The position numbers and the translations under genes were made by a program. 64,000 nt of DNA from positions 1,116,001 through 1,180,000 of the forward strand of contig JAAVLQ010000001.1 of assembly GCA_012103075.1 (NCBI GenBank), in the 5' to 3' direction. The stretch comes from Brucella cytisi (GTDB taxonomy: Bacteria > Pseudomonadota > Alphaproteobacteria > Rhizobiales > Rhizobiaceae). How positions within the stretch are numbered: the first letter of the stretch is position 1; every line of letters starts with the position of its first letter. A model generated the notes under the pieces. It was not told the DNA's origin. It searched no databases and was given only the letters and a program-made list of their open reading frames with translations. Positions 18,738 through 28,322 of the stretch are shown here, piece after piece.

Positions 18738-19571
18738 CTAGCGAATGAGATGGCGGGTCAGCCTTCGTTCGAGGAAATCCCAAACGTGCCGCAGGCATTC
18801 GACGATAAACAGATAAATGACTGCAGCCCAGAGATAAGTCTGGAAATCGAATGTCCGCGAATAGGCGCGGCGCGTCTCACCCATCAGGTCAAGCACGGTA
18901 ATGATAGCTACAATCGCCGAGCCCTTGATCATCAGGATGATTTCGTTGCCGTAAGGACGCAACGCCACAATGAGCGCCTGCGGAAGAATAACTTTCCAGA
19001 ACGTCACACGCTTCGAAATGCCGAGTGCCGCAGCGCCTTCCCATTGGCCCAGCGCCACGCTCTGGATAGCGCCGCGGAGGATTTCAGCCTGATAGGCCGC
19101 TGTGTTGAGCGAAAACGCCAGAATGGCGCAATTCCACGCATCGCGAAAAAACACCCAGAGCCCGATGCTTTCAAGAAAAGGACGGAACGTGCCGAAGCCG
19201 TAATAGATAAGGAATGTCTGCGCCAGCAGCGGCGTGCCGCGGAAGAAATAGACATAGCCGAAAGCAATTCCCCGCAGCCACCGACTGTTGGACATGCGCG
19301 CGACAGTGATCGGCAGCGAGAGCAGGGCGCCTATGACAATCGATACGGCAACCAGTTTCAGCGTTATCAGAAGCCCGGACCAGTAGCGTGGCCCATAGGT
19401 TTCAAACAGATCGATACGCCATGCATTGTAGAGATAGATCGCAAGGCCGGCGAAAAGAAGGAACCAGAACGCAACGATGATATGGCCGGCAATGCGCATC
19501 CGCGTCCATTGCTTGACAACGGGTGGCGGAGCCATCGCGGGAATTGTCGTAGTGGAAACAGTCTGGCTCAT
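18738..19571 (-). CDS. polar amino-acid ABC transporter permease (HisM-like)
   Basis: Inner-membrane permease of the HisMQ/GlnP type, about 277 residues. The start is taken at MSQTVSTTTI, two bases before the stop of the upstream permease. It has five to six hydrophobic segments, the family motif YVYFFRGTPLLAQTFLIYYG and the EAA loop AAALGISKRVTFWKVILPQA. It works with the permease just upstream and the binding protein at 20325, forming a set transcribed leftward. No ATP-binding gene is found in this operon. Confidence 0.88.
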   Translation of the reverse strand: MSQTVSTTTIPAMAPPPVVKQWTRMRIAGHIIVAFWFLLFAGLAIYLYNAWRIDLFETYGPRYWSGLLITLKLVAVSIVIGALLSLPITVARMSNSRWLRGIAFGYVYFFRGTPLLAQTFLIYYGFGTFRPFLESIGLWVFFRDAWNCAILAFSLNTAAYQAEILRGAIQSVALGQWEGAAALGISKRVTFWKVILPQALIVALRPYGNEIILMIKGSAIVAIITVLDLMGETRRAYSRTFDFQTYLWAAVIYLFIVECLRHVWDFLERRLTRHLIR

Positions 19572-19572
19572 A

Positions 19573-20294
19573 TTATGCACCTCGCGACCGGTTGGCGCCC
19601 GCATCAGCCCAGCGGGCAATGCGATTGATGAAGTAGGACGAGATGATTGCGAGAACCAGATAGAGCAGGCAGGCTATACCGAAGAACAGAAATGGTTCTT
19701 TGGTTACGCGTGCTGCAATGGAGGTTTGCCGCAGAATATCGGACAATGTGATGACCGAAACCGGGGATGTGTCCTTGAGCAGTACCAGCCACAGATTGGC
19801 GAGGCCGGGCAGGGCGATGCGGATCAACTGCGGCAGGATGACCTTGCGCATGGTCTGCCAGTGCGACAGGCCAACTGCATAACCGCCTTCATACTGCCCG
19901 TGCGGAATTGCGCGAAACGCCGAAAGGAAGACTTCGCTCGAATAGGAGGAGAAGACGAAGCCCAGCGCAACCATACCGGCGCCGAACGCATTGATTTCCA
20001 CATTCGCTTCGATGCCGAACAGACTGAGAAGCCGTTGCAACCCGAGAGAGGCGCCGAAATAAACTAGAAAGAGGGTTAGAAGCTCAGGCAAACCACGAAA
20101 GATTGTCGTGTATATGTTTGAAGCGAGCCGGATCGATGGTTCGGTGGACTGCTTACCGACAGCAACCAGAAATCCGAGTGCGAGACCAACCGGGAGTGTT
20201 GCGAGAGCCAGCGAGACGGTTACCAGAAGCCCCGGGCAATACTGGCACCCCATCCGTCGGGGCCGAAACTCAACAAAGTGGCGTAGTGTTCCAT
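19573..20294 (-). CDS. polar amino-acid ABC transporter permease (HisQ-like, frameshifted)
   Basis: Second permease of the transporter. ATG 20294 gives MEHYATLLSFGPDGWGASIA. One G is missing near 20235 (GGGG for GGGGG), after which the frame continues RGLLVTVSLALATLPVGLAL. It shows the motif TTIFRGLPELLTLFLVYFGA and the EAA loop GGYAVGLSHWQTMRKVILPQ that contacts the ATPase. Repaired length is about 240 residues. It lies between the binding protein and the other permease. Confidence 0.88.
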
Positions 20295-20324
20295 GCGCCT
20301 ATTCTTTTTCCTAAAGGCATTTGC

Positions 20325-21245
20325 CTATGTTTTTATCGCCTGCGAGGTTTTGCCCAGCGAGGCTTGTGCGGCATGCCCATACAAATGTTTTGCGCCGATC
20401 TGCGGAAAGCGAACCGGCGCATAGGTGTCAGTTTTGATTAATTTTTCGGCGCCATAAGCATCGAAGTCAAAGTACTTGTCGTTGACTTCCTTGTACTTGC
20501 CGTTTGCTCGGATCGCCTTGATGGCTGCGTTGAATTTTTCAACCAGCTCCGGACGGCCCTTCTTGAAGGCAACGCCAGCGCCCGGACCATGGATCTCGAT
20601 AACCGGCGGGAAAGTGCCGACCATCTTGCAGCAGGCGCCATCCGGCGACTTCAGCCATTCGGCCAGTGTCACGCTATCGTCGTTGACGGCATCGAGACGA
20701 CCATTGGCGAGATCGAGACGGTATTCCTCAGCAGTCGGATAGGCCTTGATCGTGCTGTCGGTAAAGGTCTTTTCCGAGTAGTTGGAGTGCGTGGTGGAAA
20801 CCTGAACGCCAATGGTCTTGCCGGCGAGGTCTTCCTTGGTCACGCCCTTGATGTCGGTATCCTTGGGAGCTGCGATGCCGGGAGGTGTGTTGTAATATTT
20901 GTTGGAGAAGTCGACCTGCTTCTTGCGCTCGTCCGTGATGGACATGGAGGCGATGAAGGCATCGAACTTGCCAGCCTGAAGGGCAGGAATAGCGCCGTCC
21001 CATTCCCGGGTGACGAATTCGCACTGCGCCTTCATTTCTTCGCAAAGCGCCTTGGCGATATCGACGTCAAAGCCCGAGAGGGTGCCGTCTGGCTTGATGA
21101 AGTTGAATGGAGGATAGGCGCCTTCGGTGCCAATCTTGAGCTTGAGTGGCTCTTCTGCATTTGCAACACCGGCAGTCATGCTGCCGATCGTAATTGCCAG
21201 CGCCGCAACAGATGCCGCAGCAGCGATACGCTTCAATACGCGCAT
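20325..21245 (-). CDS. periplasmic amino-acid binding protein (SBP_bac_3)
   Basis: Sec signal ending TAGVANA, then the mature start EEPLKLKIGTEGAYPPFNF. Family motifs GFDVDIAKALCEEMKAQC and DGAIPALQAGKFDAFIASMS are present, with a Cys pair DGACCKMVG. The frame runs 43 codons past the normal end: after DFDAYGAE it reads KLIKTDTYAP. Removing one A from the A5 run near 20445 would give GAEN-TAA, the same ending as the paralogue at 40851, so the long tail is probably an artefact. It starts the ABC operon. The close paralogue at 40851 shares most of its sequence. Confidence 0.88.
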   Translation of the reverse strand: MRVLKRIAAAASVAALAITIGSMTAGVANAEEPLKLKIGTEGAYPPFNFIKPDGTLSGFDVDIAKALCEEMKAQCEFVTREWDGAIPALQAGKFDAFIASMSITDERKKQVDFSNKYYNTPPGIAAPKDTDIKGVTKEDLAGKTIGVQVSTTHSNYSEKTFTDSTIKAYPTAEEYRLDLANGRLDAVNDDSVTLAEWLKSPDGACCKMVGTFPPVIEIHGPGAGVAFKKGRPELVEKFNAAIKAIRANGKYKEVNDKYFDFDAYGAEKLIKTDTYAPVRFPQIGAKHLYGHAAQASLGKTSQAIKT

Positions 21246-21583
21246 TTTTAGTCCTCTCGTTTTGTTCTGGCTGGTTCCCTGATTATTTCTTCTGGTTCAG
21301 CCGCTTAAGGGGTAGTCACGACCGTGAAACTTTAAATTGCACGTTTGGTAGCGGATTCCCCGGCCACTACCAATAGATGGTTGAGCCGATTATGCGCAAT
21401 ATTTTTTCGCGCTTCCGTCCCAGCATCAGATGTGCAAACAATATTCCCACCATTTTGAGACGGTTGGCAAGATGGTCTGCGTAATTAAATTGTGTGTCCA
21501 AGGGGAATTCCTCGGCGTTTTCTGCATGCCTCCACCGAAAAGCGGTGAATTGTGTCGTAAAAGGGGTGATTATAGAGAGTCTC
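21246..21583. other. intergenic region upstream of the ABC operon
   Basis: No convincing gene. It presumably holds the promoter of the binding-protein operon and the tail of the mobB transcript. A short minus-strand ORF at 21367-21600 looks random. Confidence 0.4.
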
Positions 21584-22087
21584 TCAAAGACCCATCTCAC
21601 CTTCGATGAAATCGGCTATTTGCGCTATATCATCGATACCGAACACCGGCACTTTTTCGCCGGGTTGCGGCTGGTTGCTGGCGATGGCGACGATAGCGGG
21701 ATCGTCAGCGGAAAGAGCTGGCCCGGCGTGGCCAGATTCACGACGCAGTTCGATTTTCTTGTGCGTCTCGCGCTTGTAGCCTTCGACCAGAATCAGATCG
21801 CAAGGCGCCAGCTTGGCCGCAATCTCCCATAGAGAAGGTTCTTCTTCGCCCGTGCCTTCATGCATGATCGCGTAGCGCTGCGACGAGACGATAGCCACTT
21901 CCGCTGCTCCGGCCTTTCGATGACGCCGTGAATCGGTGCCCTCATGATCGATATCGAAATTATGATGGGCGTGCTTGATGGTGGCGATACGGTATCCGCG
22001 TGCCGTCAGGCATGCGACCAGACGCTCGGTCATTGTCGTCTTGCCGGAATTTTTCCAGCCGGTAATACCGAAAAGCTTCTGGTTCAT
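21584..22087 (-). CDS. mobB: molybdopterin-guanine dinucleotide biosynthesis protein MobB
   Basis: GTP-binding accessory protein of the molybdenum cofactor pathway, working with MobA. It shows the P-loop GITGWKNSGKTTMTERLVA, then IKHAHHNFDIDHEGTDSRRH and LILVEGYKRETHKKIE. It is 167 residues, intact and of normal length. Its ATG overlaps the mobA stop (ATGGAATGA), so the two are coupled; mobA lies upstream. Confidence 0.9.
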   Translation of the reverse strand: MNQKLFGITGWKNSGKTTMTERLVACLTARGYRIATIKHAHHNFDIDHEGTDSRRHRKAGAAEVAIVSSQRYAIMHEGTGEEEPSLWEIAAKLAPCDLILVEGYKRETHKKIELRRESGHAGPALSADDPAIVAIASNQPQPGEKVPVFGIDDIAQIADFIEGEMGL

Positions 22088-22716
22088 TCCATCGCCTCAA
22101 CCAGTTTTCGGGCGACGAAAAGATCGTCGGGCCGATTGATATTGAAGAACGGATCATATGTTTCCGGGCTATCACCAACGAAGGCAAGCGGAAAATCGAC
22201 TGTCTCAAATCCGATATGTTCGGCGAACGCGAAGACGCTGGCCCTGCTGGTATTGGCGAGCCGGTGACGAGTTCATCAGTCAGCCCGGTTTCCCACAATC
22301 CAAAAAATAGGATGGACCCGTTGAAGAGAACTGGCGAGAACGACCCGCGCCCCGGTTTGATTCCGACGCTCAAGAAGGCGGTCCGCGAGGTCGTGAGGCA
22401 GGAAAGGTGTATCCGCTGCTGTCGTCAGCAGGAGCGAAGATGCGCTTGCCTGCATAAGAGCAGTCATAATGCCGACCAACGGGCCACCGTGCTTCGCGGG
22501 TAGGTCCTTGATCACCAATACCCCCAGATCAGTCAGGCGGGGGTCACCACTATTCGCGTTGATGACAAGCGTTTCGACTTGCGTTTCGATCCGCCTGACG
22601 ACATGGGAAATGATGGTGCCGGTCTTGCCGAGCGGCTGAAGGAACTTGTCGCCAGCAACGCCGCCCTGCTGCATGCGGCTGGAGAGCCCGCCAGCGATGA
22701 TTGCGCCTGCCATCAT
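22084..22716 (-). CDS. mobA: molybdenum cofactor guanylyltransferase MobA (frameshifted)
   Basis: Attaches GMP to molybdopterin to form MGD. The nucleotidyltransferase motif IIAGGLSSRMQQGGVAGDKF is clear, followed by LLTTAADTPFLPHDLADRLL. One extra T near 22302 and one missing G near 22262 break the C-terminal third. Repaired, it reads IFGLWETGLTDELVTGLANT, then FETVDFPLAFVGDSPETYDP and ends LVEAME. Repaired length is about 210 residues. Its start overlaps the stop of the EamA gene, so three genes run as one transcript. Confidence 0.88.
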
Positions 22717-23635
22717 GAGGGTTCCACGCCGGTCGGGATCGTCGCCAATGTGCTTTTGTTGTGCTCCCGCTTCTTCAACACGTTCTCACGATAGACCATA
22801 TAGATGCCACTTCCGACCACCAGAACCGATCCTATGATCGTATATATGTCGGGCGCTTCGCCAAAAATCAAAGTGCTGAGGCCGATTGCCCAAAGCAGGC
22901 TGGAATAACGGAACGGGGAAACAAACGATACTTCACCTTCACGCATGGCTAGAATGATGAAGTGATATCCGACAAGGAGAAGAACAGCAGCGATGACCAT
23001 GGCGCCGACTGCTGTAATTCCAACGGGCTGCCATCCGCCCATTGGAACGGTCAGCGCGCCGCCGGTCAATGTTATCGCGCCTGCGGTCAATGTCGAAAGA
23101 TAGAGGGTCGGTACATGCGCGGGCACGCGGCGCGTGGCGATATCTCGCGTGGCTGCAAAACATACGCTGGCAAGAAGTACTGCGACGGCCGCGAGGCTTG
23201 CAGCGCCGTCAGTTCCGGGCCGGATGATGATGAGGACCCCACAAGGCCGACAAGGATACAGGACCAGCGACGCCAGCCCACTTTCTCCTTCAGGAAGAGT
23301 GCTGCTCCAAGCGTTACGACAAGCGGCGTCGCCTGAAAGACTGCAGAGCAGAATGCCTGCGAGAGGTGGCCGAGGGAATAAATATAGGTGATGGTGGCGA
23401 CAACTTCGCCTACGACGCGCAGGATTGTCATCTTTTCAAGCGACAGATTGCGCAATGCACCGTGGCGCCAAGCGAGCAGGCCGATCAGCACCGTGGCGAA
23501 TATGCCTCGGATCAGCATGTACTGTCCGCTGTTCATCTCGGTCAGGAGGTATTTTGTGATCGTATCGCCAATGGTGAATGTGCCCATGGCGAGAAGCATG
23601 AAAATACTTGCGCGAAAATTTGCTGACTGCGGCAC
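22713..23635 (-). CDS. EamA/DMT-family membrane transporter (frameshifted)
   Basis: Ten-helix drug/metabolite transporter. It has two EamA halves: MLLAMGTFTIGDTITKYLLT and ILRVVGEVVATITYIYSLGH in the first, and YHFIILAMREGEVSFVSPFR with IFGEAPDIYTIIGSVLVVGS in the second. One G missing near 23238 separates the halves. Repaired length is about 307 residues. The substrate is unknown. It lies upstream of mobA with a 4-base overlap, an arrangement that may be a transcription convenience and not a molybdenum role. Confidence 0.83.
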
Positions 23636-23726
23636 GATACAGAATCCAGTTTAAGATTGCATACCGTTTTAAAGTCGATCTCGCGACAATTATTTCAGGT
23701 CGTTTGCTTTTTGAAGTATAAACAGC

Positions 23727-24764
23727 TCAGCCGCCGGTAAGACTCATGTGACGCGCCACTGCCGGGCGATTGTGATCGCGGTCGATGATGAAATCATGCC
23801 CTTTCGGCTTGCGCGAAATAGCTTCATCAATCGCCTGATTGAGCAGCAGGTCGCTTTCGCTTTGCCGCAACGCCTTGCGCAGATCGGCATCGTCGTTCTG
23901 GCCGAGGCACATATAGAGCATACCGGTGCAGGTGAGCCGGACGCGGTTGCAGCTTTCGCAGAAATTATGCGTCATCGGCGTGATAAAGCCGAGCCGTCCG
24001 CCAGTTTCCTCAATCGTCACATAACGGGCAGGGCCGCCTGTACGGTAAGGAATATCTGAAAGCGTGAATTGCTGCGACAGATCCTCGCGCAACTGCGAGA
24101 GCGGCAGATATTGGTCCGTACGGTCGAACTCGATCTCGCCCATGGGCATTGTTTCGATGAGCGTCATGTCCATGCCGCGGCCATGGGCCCAGCGGATCAG
24201 TTCAGGAATTTCGTGATCGTTGAAATCCTTCAACGCGACCGCATTGATCTTGACGCGGATACCGGCACGTTGTGCGGCTTCAATACCCTCAAGAACCCGA
24301 GGAAGGTCACCCCAACGGGTAATCTGATGGAATTTTTCAGGATCAAGCGTATCCAGCGAGACATTGATACGGCGTATGCCGCATTCCGTCAGCTCGTCGG
24401 CAAAGCGTGAAAGCTGCGATCCGTTCGTGGTCAGCGTCAATTCATCCAGCGCACCTGATTTCAGATGGCGCGACAGCTGCCGGATCAGGTGCATGATGTT
24501 TTTGCGCACCAAAGGCTCGCCACCGGTCAGGCGCAGTTTCCTGACACCCTTTTCGATAAAGGCGGTGCAAAGCCGGTCCAGTTCCTCAAGCGTCAGCAAA
24601 TCCTTCTTGGGCAAGAACGTCATGTGTTCCGCCATGCAATAGGTGCAACGGAAATCACAGCGGTCCGTCACTGAAACGCGAAGGTAGGTGATGGCACGCC
24701 CGAAAGGATCAATCATGGATCCAGTCGGGGAAACAAGTGGCCGAGCTTGGTTTGTGTACATCAT
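23727..24764 (-). CDS. moaA: GTP 3',8-cyclase MoaA
   Basis: Radical-SAM enzyme for the first step of molybdenum cofactor synthesis. It shows the N-terminal cluster motif CDFRCTYCM, then [20 protein letters not shown], the C-terminal cluster [20 protein letters not shown], and the conserved Gly-Gly end (LTGG). It is 345 residues and intact. A short in-frame alternative start, [14 protein letters not shown], lies 16 codons downstream. The mobAB genes lie on the same strand further downstream with the EamA gene between. Confidence 0.93.
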   Translation of the reverse strand: MMYTNQARPLVSPTGSMIDPFGRAITYLRVSVTDRCDFRCTYCMAEHMTFLPKKDLLTLEELDRLCTAFIEKGVRKLRLTGGEPLVRKNIMHLIRQLSRHLKSGALDELTLTTNGSQLSRFADELTECGIRRINVSLDTLDPEKFHQITRWGDLPRVLEGIEAAQRAGIRVKINAVALKDFNDHEIPELIRWAHGRGMDMTLIETMPMGEIEFDRTDQYLPLSQLREDLSQQFTLSDIPYRTGGPARYVTIEETGGRLGFITPMTHNFCESCNRVRLTCTGMLYMCLGQNDDADLRKALRQSESDLLLNQAIDEAISRKPKGHDFIIDRDHNRPAVARHMSLTGG

Positions 24765-24945
24765 TAAGCCGTTGTTTCCACAGGAAACGGAGGAAAATCC
24801 GCGTTGTCTACCTAGAAATAGGATCTGCGAGCCTCAATGTCCAGTTTCACGCACGCGAAGCTCTTTCAATAATGACCGCGACTATTGCGATATTTTAACG
24901 CGGGGCCTATCAAAAGCTGGCAAAGAACCAAGCTGGAGAACGGTG

Positions 24946-25290
24946 ATGAGTGAGGTCTGGCCGACAGAATTGCGTGTTTCGCACGACCGCAAACTGCTGA
25001 CTGTGGCGTTCGATGATGGCCAGAAATTCGAGCTGACCGCCGAGTTGTTGCGTGTCCTGTCGCCTTCGGCAGAAGTGCAGGGACATTCACCGGCGCAGCG
25101 CATCACAGTTGGTGGCAAGCGGGCCGTCGAAATCATGAAAATGGAGCCGGTCGGTAATTACGCCGTCCGTATAACGTTCGATGATATGCACGATACCGGC
25201 CTGTTTTCGTGGACCTATCTCCACAAGCTCGGCACGGAGAAGGGCACCTTATGGCAGACCTACCTTGATGAGCTTGCCGAAAAGGTATGA
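24946..25290 (+). CDS. DUF971 protein (gamma-butyrobetaine hydroxylase-like N domain), 114 aa
   Basis: Starts after GGAGAACGGTG with MSEVWPTELRVSHDRKLLTV. The motif GNYAVRITFDDMHDTGLFSW and the following TYLHKLG are characteristic of DUF971 proteins, often linked to Fe-S cluster metabolism (Apbc/Mrp neighbourhoods). It is divergent from moaA. Its function is not established. The longer open frame upstream has no start signal of its own and is ignored. Confidence 0.8.
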   Translation: MSEVWPTELRVSHDRKLLTVAFDDGQKFELTAELLRVLSPSAEVQGHSPAQRITVGGKRAVEIMKMEPVGNYAVRITFDDMHDTGLFSWTYLHKLGTEKGTLWQTYLDELAEKV

Positions 25291-25317
25291 AGCGGGATCG
25301 CTGATCCCGCCTACCGA

Positions 25318-25772
25318 TCAGTCTTTCTCCAGCATTTCTGATATGCGCCGCATCACATCGCCCATCGCGTTGCACTGCGCATTTGTCGATTGCGCCATGA
25401 CGCGGTCAATCAGGTCGGTATAGACCGTCAGCGCATATCCCAGAAGCTTTTCGCCCTTGGCAGTTAGTGTCAGTCGTATCACACGCTTGTCTGCCGGATC
25501 GCCCTCGCGCACCAGCAAGCCTCGCTTTTCGAGCTTCGGCAGCAGCATGGTGATGTTCGACCGCCCGACGAGAATGCGGCGTGCAAGATCGTGCTGGGAT
25601 TCGCCGGGATGGCGATAAATATTCATCAGCACATCGAGATCGGCGATCTTGAGATCGAAAGCCGACAGCCCCGGGCGAGGGCGCGTTCCACCGCTTTGCC
25701 GGCACGCGCAACAGCAATCCAGTTCTTGAAGCGCGGATTGTCCCACGGCATTTTTTGAGTCTTGTCTTGCAT
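25318..25772 (-). CDS. MarR-family transcriptional regulator (frameshifted)
   Basis: Winged-helix repressor. ATG 25772 gives MQDKTQKMPWDNPRFKNWIA, then VARAGKAVERALAPGLSAFD once one base is added near 25674. The HTH core follows (DVLMNIYRHPGESQHDLARR, VGRSNITMLLPKLEKRGLLV) and the wing DPADKRVIRLTLTAKGE. Repaired length is about 151 residues. It faces away from an alpha/beta hydrolase gene with a palindrome between, so it probably regulates that gene and itself. Confidence 0.85.
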
Positions 25773-25788
25773 TTTGTTCATTCTTGTA

Positions 25789-25818
25789 CAATTATTTGTT
25801 CAGGATTGAACATAATTG
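25789..25818. promoter_or_regulatory. palindromic operator candidate for the MarR protein
   Basis: CAATTAT...TGTTC-AGGATT-GAACA-TAATTG: 5-bp perfect inner arms (25797-25801 and 25808-25812) extended by CAATTA/TAATTG. It lies between the two divergent starts. Confidence 0.55.
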
Positions 25819-25828
25819 AGGCCCTGTC

Positions 25829-26737
25829 ATGACGTCGTTTTTTCTTTGCAGGTTACGCGATTCGGTCTGGGTCTGCTTGGCCGCATTGATGCCGACAAGG
25901 CAGGTCGCGCCGCGTTCAGGATTTTCTGTCGAACGCCAAGCCGCAAGCCGAAGACCAAGGCCTATGCCGCGCGGCTTGAGCAGGCGAGCAATGAACTCAG
26001 CCGGGCAAAGCGGCTCGATCTGATTATCGATCGCGGGCTTATCGCAACCTATCTGTTCGAACCCGATATTTATGTGGGAAGAACGTCGCTCGTCGTCCAT
26101 GGCTGGGGATCGCGCACAGCGGATATGATCACGATCATTCGCGAGCTTGTTGCATGTGGCGAACGGGTTGTTTCCATCGACCTGCCGGGGCATGGTGCAT
26201 CGGCAGGCCGCACCCTCAACATGATACAGGCAATTGCCGCCGTCGATGTTGCGTGGCGCCAGTATGGACCGTTCGATGCGATGATCGGCCACTCATTCGG
26301 CGGTGCGGTCATCGTCAATGCCGCTGCAGGCTCTCTCGGTTGCTACCGGTCACATCGTCCGGCAAAGTTGGTGACCATTGCTTCCCCGCACTCCATGGCA
26401 AGCGTCTTTGACGGTTTCGGCAAAATGCTTGGGCTCGGTCGTGATGTGCGCATCGCAATGAAGGAACAAGTCCGTTACATCGCGGCGCACCCGATCACGG
26501 ATTTCGACACCGATGTTCATTTGCGGCGCATGACGATCCCGACACTGGTCATCCACGCGCATGACGACAAGGAAGTGCCCGCCATCTGTGCTGAAATGGC
26601 TGGCAAAGCTGGCCCCTCATGTCAAGGTGCACTGGGCGAATGGCCTTGGGCATCGCCGCATCATTGCGAGCGCTGAAGTGGCGTCCTTGGTGGCTGATTA
26701 TCTTGATGACGGCCCGCGATTAAGGCTGGTTGCCTGA
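25829..26737 (+). CDS. alpha/beta hydrolase (frameshifted)
   Basis: Serine hydrolase of the alpha/beta fold. It has the oxyanion-hole region TSLVVHGWGSRTADM, SIDLPGHGASAG, the nucleophile elbow IGHSFGGAVI, the acid region VIHAHDDKEVP, and a catalytic His in NGLGHRRII. The last part needs one A removed near 26595; it then reads CAEWLAKLAPHVKVHWANGL and ends LRLVA-TGA. The start at 25829 assumes one missing T in a T-run; ATG 25816 without repair is the alternative. The product is about 302 residues. Regulation by the adjacent MarR protein is likely. Confidence 0.78.
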
Positions 26738-27372
26738 TGATGTTTCGGTGAGGACAAGCTTCTCCCAACCGGCCATAGCGCCCAATGCCGTTGCGGTGAG
26801 ATCGTGCCGCGTTCCGCCATCGCGCGCGAGAATGGACATGCCGTTCTGGACTGTCGCGTAAAAATCGCGACTGCTTCGCAATTGACCGATGCGGGAATAT
26901 CGCCGTCACGAATGCCACGTTCGAGCCGCTTTTTCAGGGTTTCGATATTGATCTGGCGGTGATTGCGCAGCACGTCACAGACTTTGTCGCTTGAATGCGT
27001 CCGATGCAGCGCATCCAAGGCAATCATGCAGCCCCGTGGCACGGATTCCTCGCAATAGGCATCTATCGTAGCAAGCAGAAAACGCTCAAAAGCCGCACGA
27101 ACATTCGCCGTTTCATCCAGTGTCGACCAGATTTCAATGCCTACTTCACCCGCATAAAGGGTGAGGGCTTGAAGATAGAGCTCTTCCTTGCTTCCGAATG
27201 CCGCATAGAGGCTTGGCGCATTGATGCCCATTGCCGTCGTCAGATCGGCCAGCGACGATCCGTCGAAGCCTTTTCCCAGAATATAAGCATCGCAGCACGA
27301 AGCGCTGTTTCGCAGTCGAAGCTGCGGGGGCGTCCTTTTCTGCCACGTCCGAACCTTTCTGTATCGATCATT
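26720..27372 (-). CDS. TetR-family transcriptional regulator (frameshifted)
   Basis: ATG 27372 gives MIDTERFGRGRKGRPRSFDC. One G is missing near 27272; the HTH then reads IFWEKGFDGSSLADLTTAMG-INAPSLYAAFGSKEELYLQA. A second slip near 26865 breaks the C-terminal ligand domain at FYATVQNGMSI, a motif of the AefR/YxaF-like TetR proteins. Repaired length is about 217 residues. It is divergent from the SDR gene at 27444, with a palindrome between. Its 3' end overlaps the convergent hydrolase by 18 bases. Confidence 0.85.
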
Positions 27373-27416
27373 AAATAAATCGCTTGACGGTTCTGCGCAA
27401 GCCTGTCAGCAATTAT

Positions 27417-27432
27417 GTATCAATCGATACAG
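27417..27432. promoter_or_regulatory. palindromic operator candidate for the TetR protein
   Basis: TGTATC-AATC-GATACA, 12 bases before the SDR start. A related half-site (TGTATCGATC) overlaps the TetR start codon region at 27361-27370, which supports autoregulation. Confidence 0.6.
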
Positions 27433-27443
27433 AAAGGAAATGG

Positions 27444-28188
27444 CATGTCGGCGGAAGCTTTGAACGGAAAGGTTGCCTTCATCACCGGTGGAAGTCGCGG
27501 CATCGGTGCAGCGATTGCACGACGGCTCGCGAAAGATGGTGCGGCAGTTGTCGTCACTTATGTGAACGGCAAGGAAAAAGCTGAAGCCGTGGTTTCCGAA
27601 ATCGTAGCCAATGGTGGCAAGGCTCTGGCGCTGAAAGCCGACAATCGCGACGCGAGCCAGATTACGGCGGCAATCGAGAACGCGGTCAAGGATTTCGGTC
27701 GTCTCGATATACTGGTCAACAGCGCTGGCATCTGGCATGCGGCCCCACTGGAAGAAGTCACACTTGCCGACTTCGATGAAGTGATGGCTGTGAACTTCCG
27801 GGCTGTCTTTGCCGCCGTTTCAGCGGCCACACCACACCTCGGTGCTGGCGGACGCGTCATCACTATTGGCTCGAACCTCGCCGAAAGCGTGCCGTGGCCG
27901 GGCATCAGCCTTTATGCGGCAAGCAAGGCGGCGCTGATCGGTTTGACGAAAGGTCTGGCGCGTGACCTCGGTCCAAAGGGCGTCACGGTCAATGTCGTTC
28001 AGCCCGGCTCCACTGATACGGATATGAACCCTGCTGCTGGGGAGCATGCTGAACAGCAGTGAGCTTATCGCAACCGGCAGTTTCGGTTCGCCTGACGATA
28101 TTGCAAGTCTGGTGGCCGGCTTGCCAGCGCCGAAGGGCGTTTCGTATCCGGAGCTACGCTCACCATCGATGGCGGCACCAACGCCTGA
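27444..28188 (+). CDS. short-chain dehydrogenase/reductase (frameshifted)
   Basis: Classical SDR, FabG-like: cofactor motif VAFITGGSRGIGAAIARRLA, NSAGIW (NAG-type motif), active-site Ser then Tyr-x3-Lys in SLYAASKAALIGL, and the end TLTIDGGTNA. Frames slip near 28055 and near 28127 (GG read as G at VAGLASAEG). Repaired length is about 248 residues. It is the likely target of the divergent TetR repressor. Substrate unknown. Confidence 0.86.
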
Positions 28189-28193
28189 AACAG

Positions 28194-28218
28194 AAAGGGC
28201 AGCTTGCGCTGCCCTTTT
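28194..28218 (+). terminator. intrinsic terminator after the SDR gene
   Basis: AAAGGGCAGC-TTGC-GCTGCCCTTT, six bases beyond the stop, followed by T. Confidence 0.88.
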
Positions 28219-28277
28219 ATTTGCTTAGAGCTCAGATATGATTGTATCAGATTTGTGCTCTAAGCGTTTGTTTCGTC

Positions 28278-28322
28278 GCATTATCCTACGCAAAACCGCT
28301 TCGCACTTTTGCTGGAAATGCT
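28278..28322. repeat. 45-bp Brucellaceae palindromic repeat, copy 1
   Basis: Identical over 45 bases to 47074-47118. It folds as GCATT-TCC-GCAAAA paired with TTTTGC-GGA-AATGC around a CCGCTTCGCA loop. GCTCTAA-like boundaries flank it. It ends directly against the fumarase stop codon and may act as an RNA-stabilising or terminating hairpin. Confidence 0.75.

Noticed and set aside
18750-19628. 292-codon plus-strand ORF opposite the HisM permease
   Set aside because: The minus-strand frame has clear permease motifs; the plus frame is its complement shadow, with no family features.
21367-21600. 77-codon minus-strand ORF between mobB and the binding-protein gene
   Set aside because: It overlaps the mobB end and has no recognisable features or start signal.
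24765-24945. Molybdenum cofactor riboswitch upstream of moaA
   Set aside because: I looked for the expected conserved helices in the moaA leader and could not recognise them; no basis to report one.
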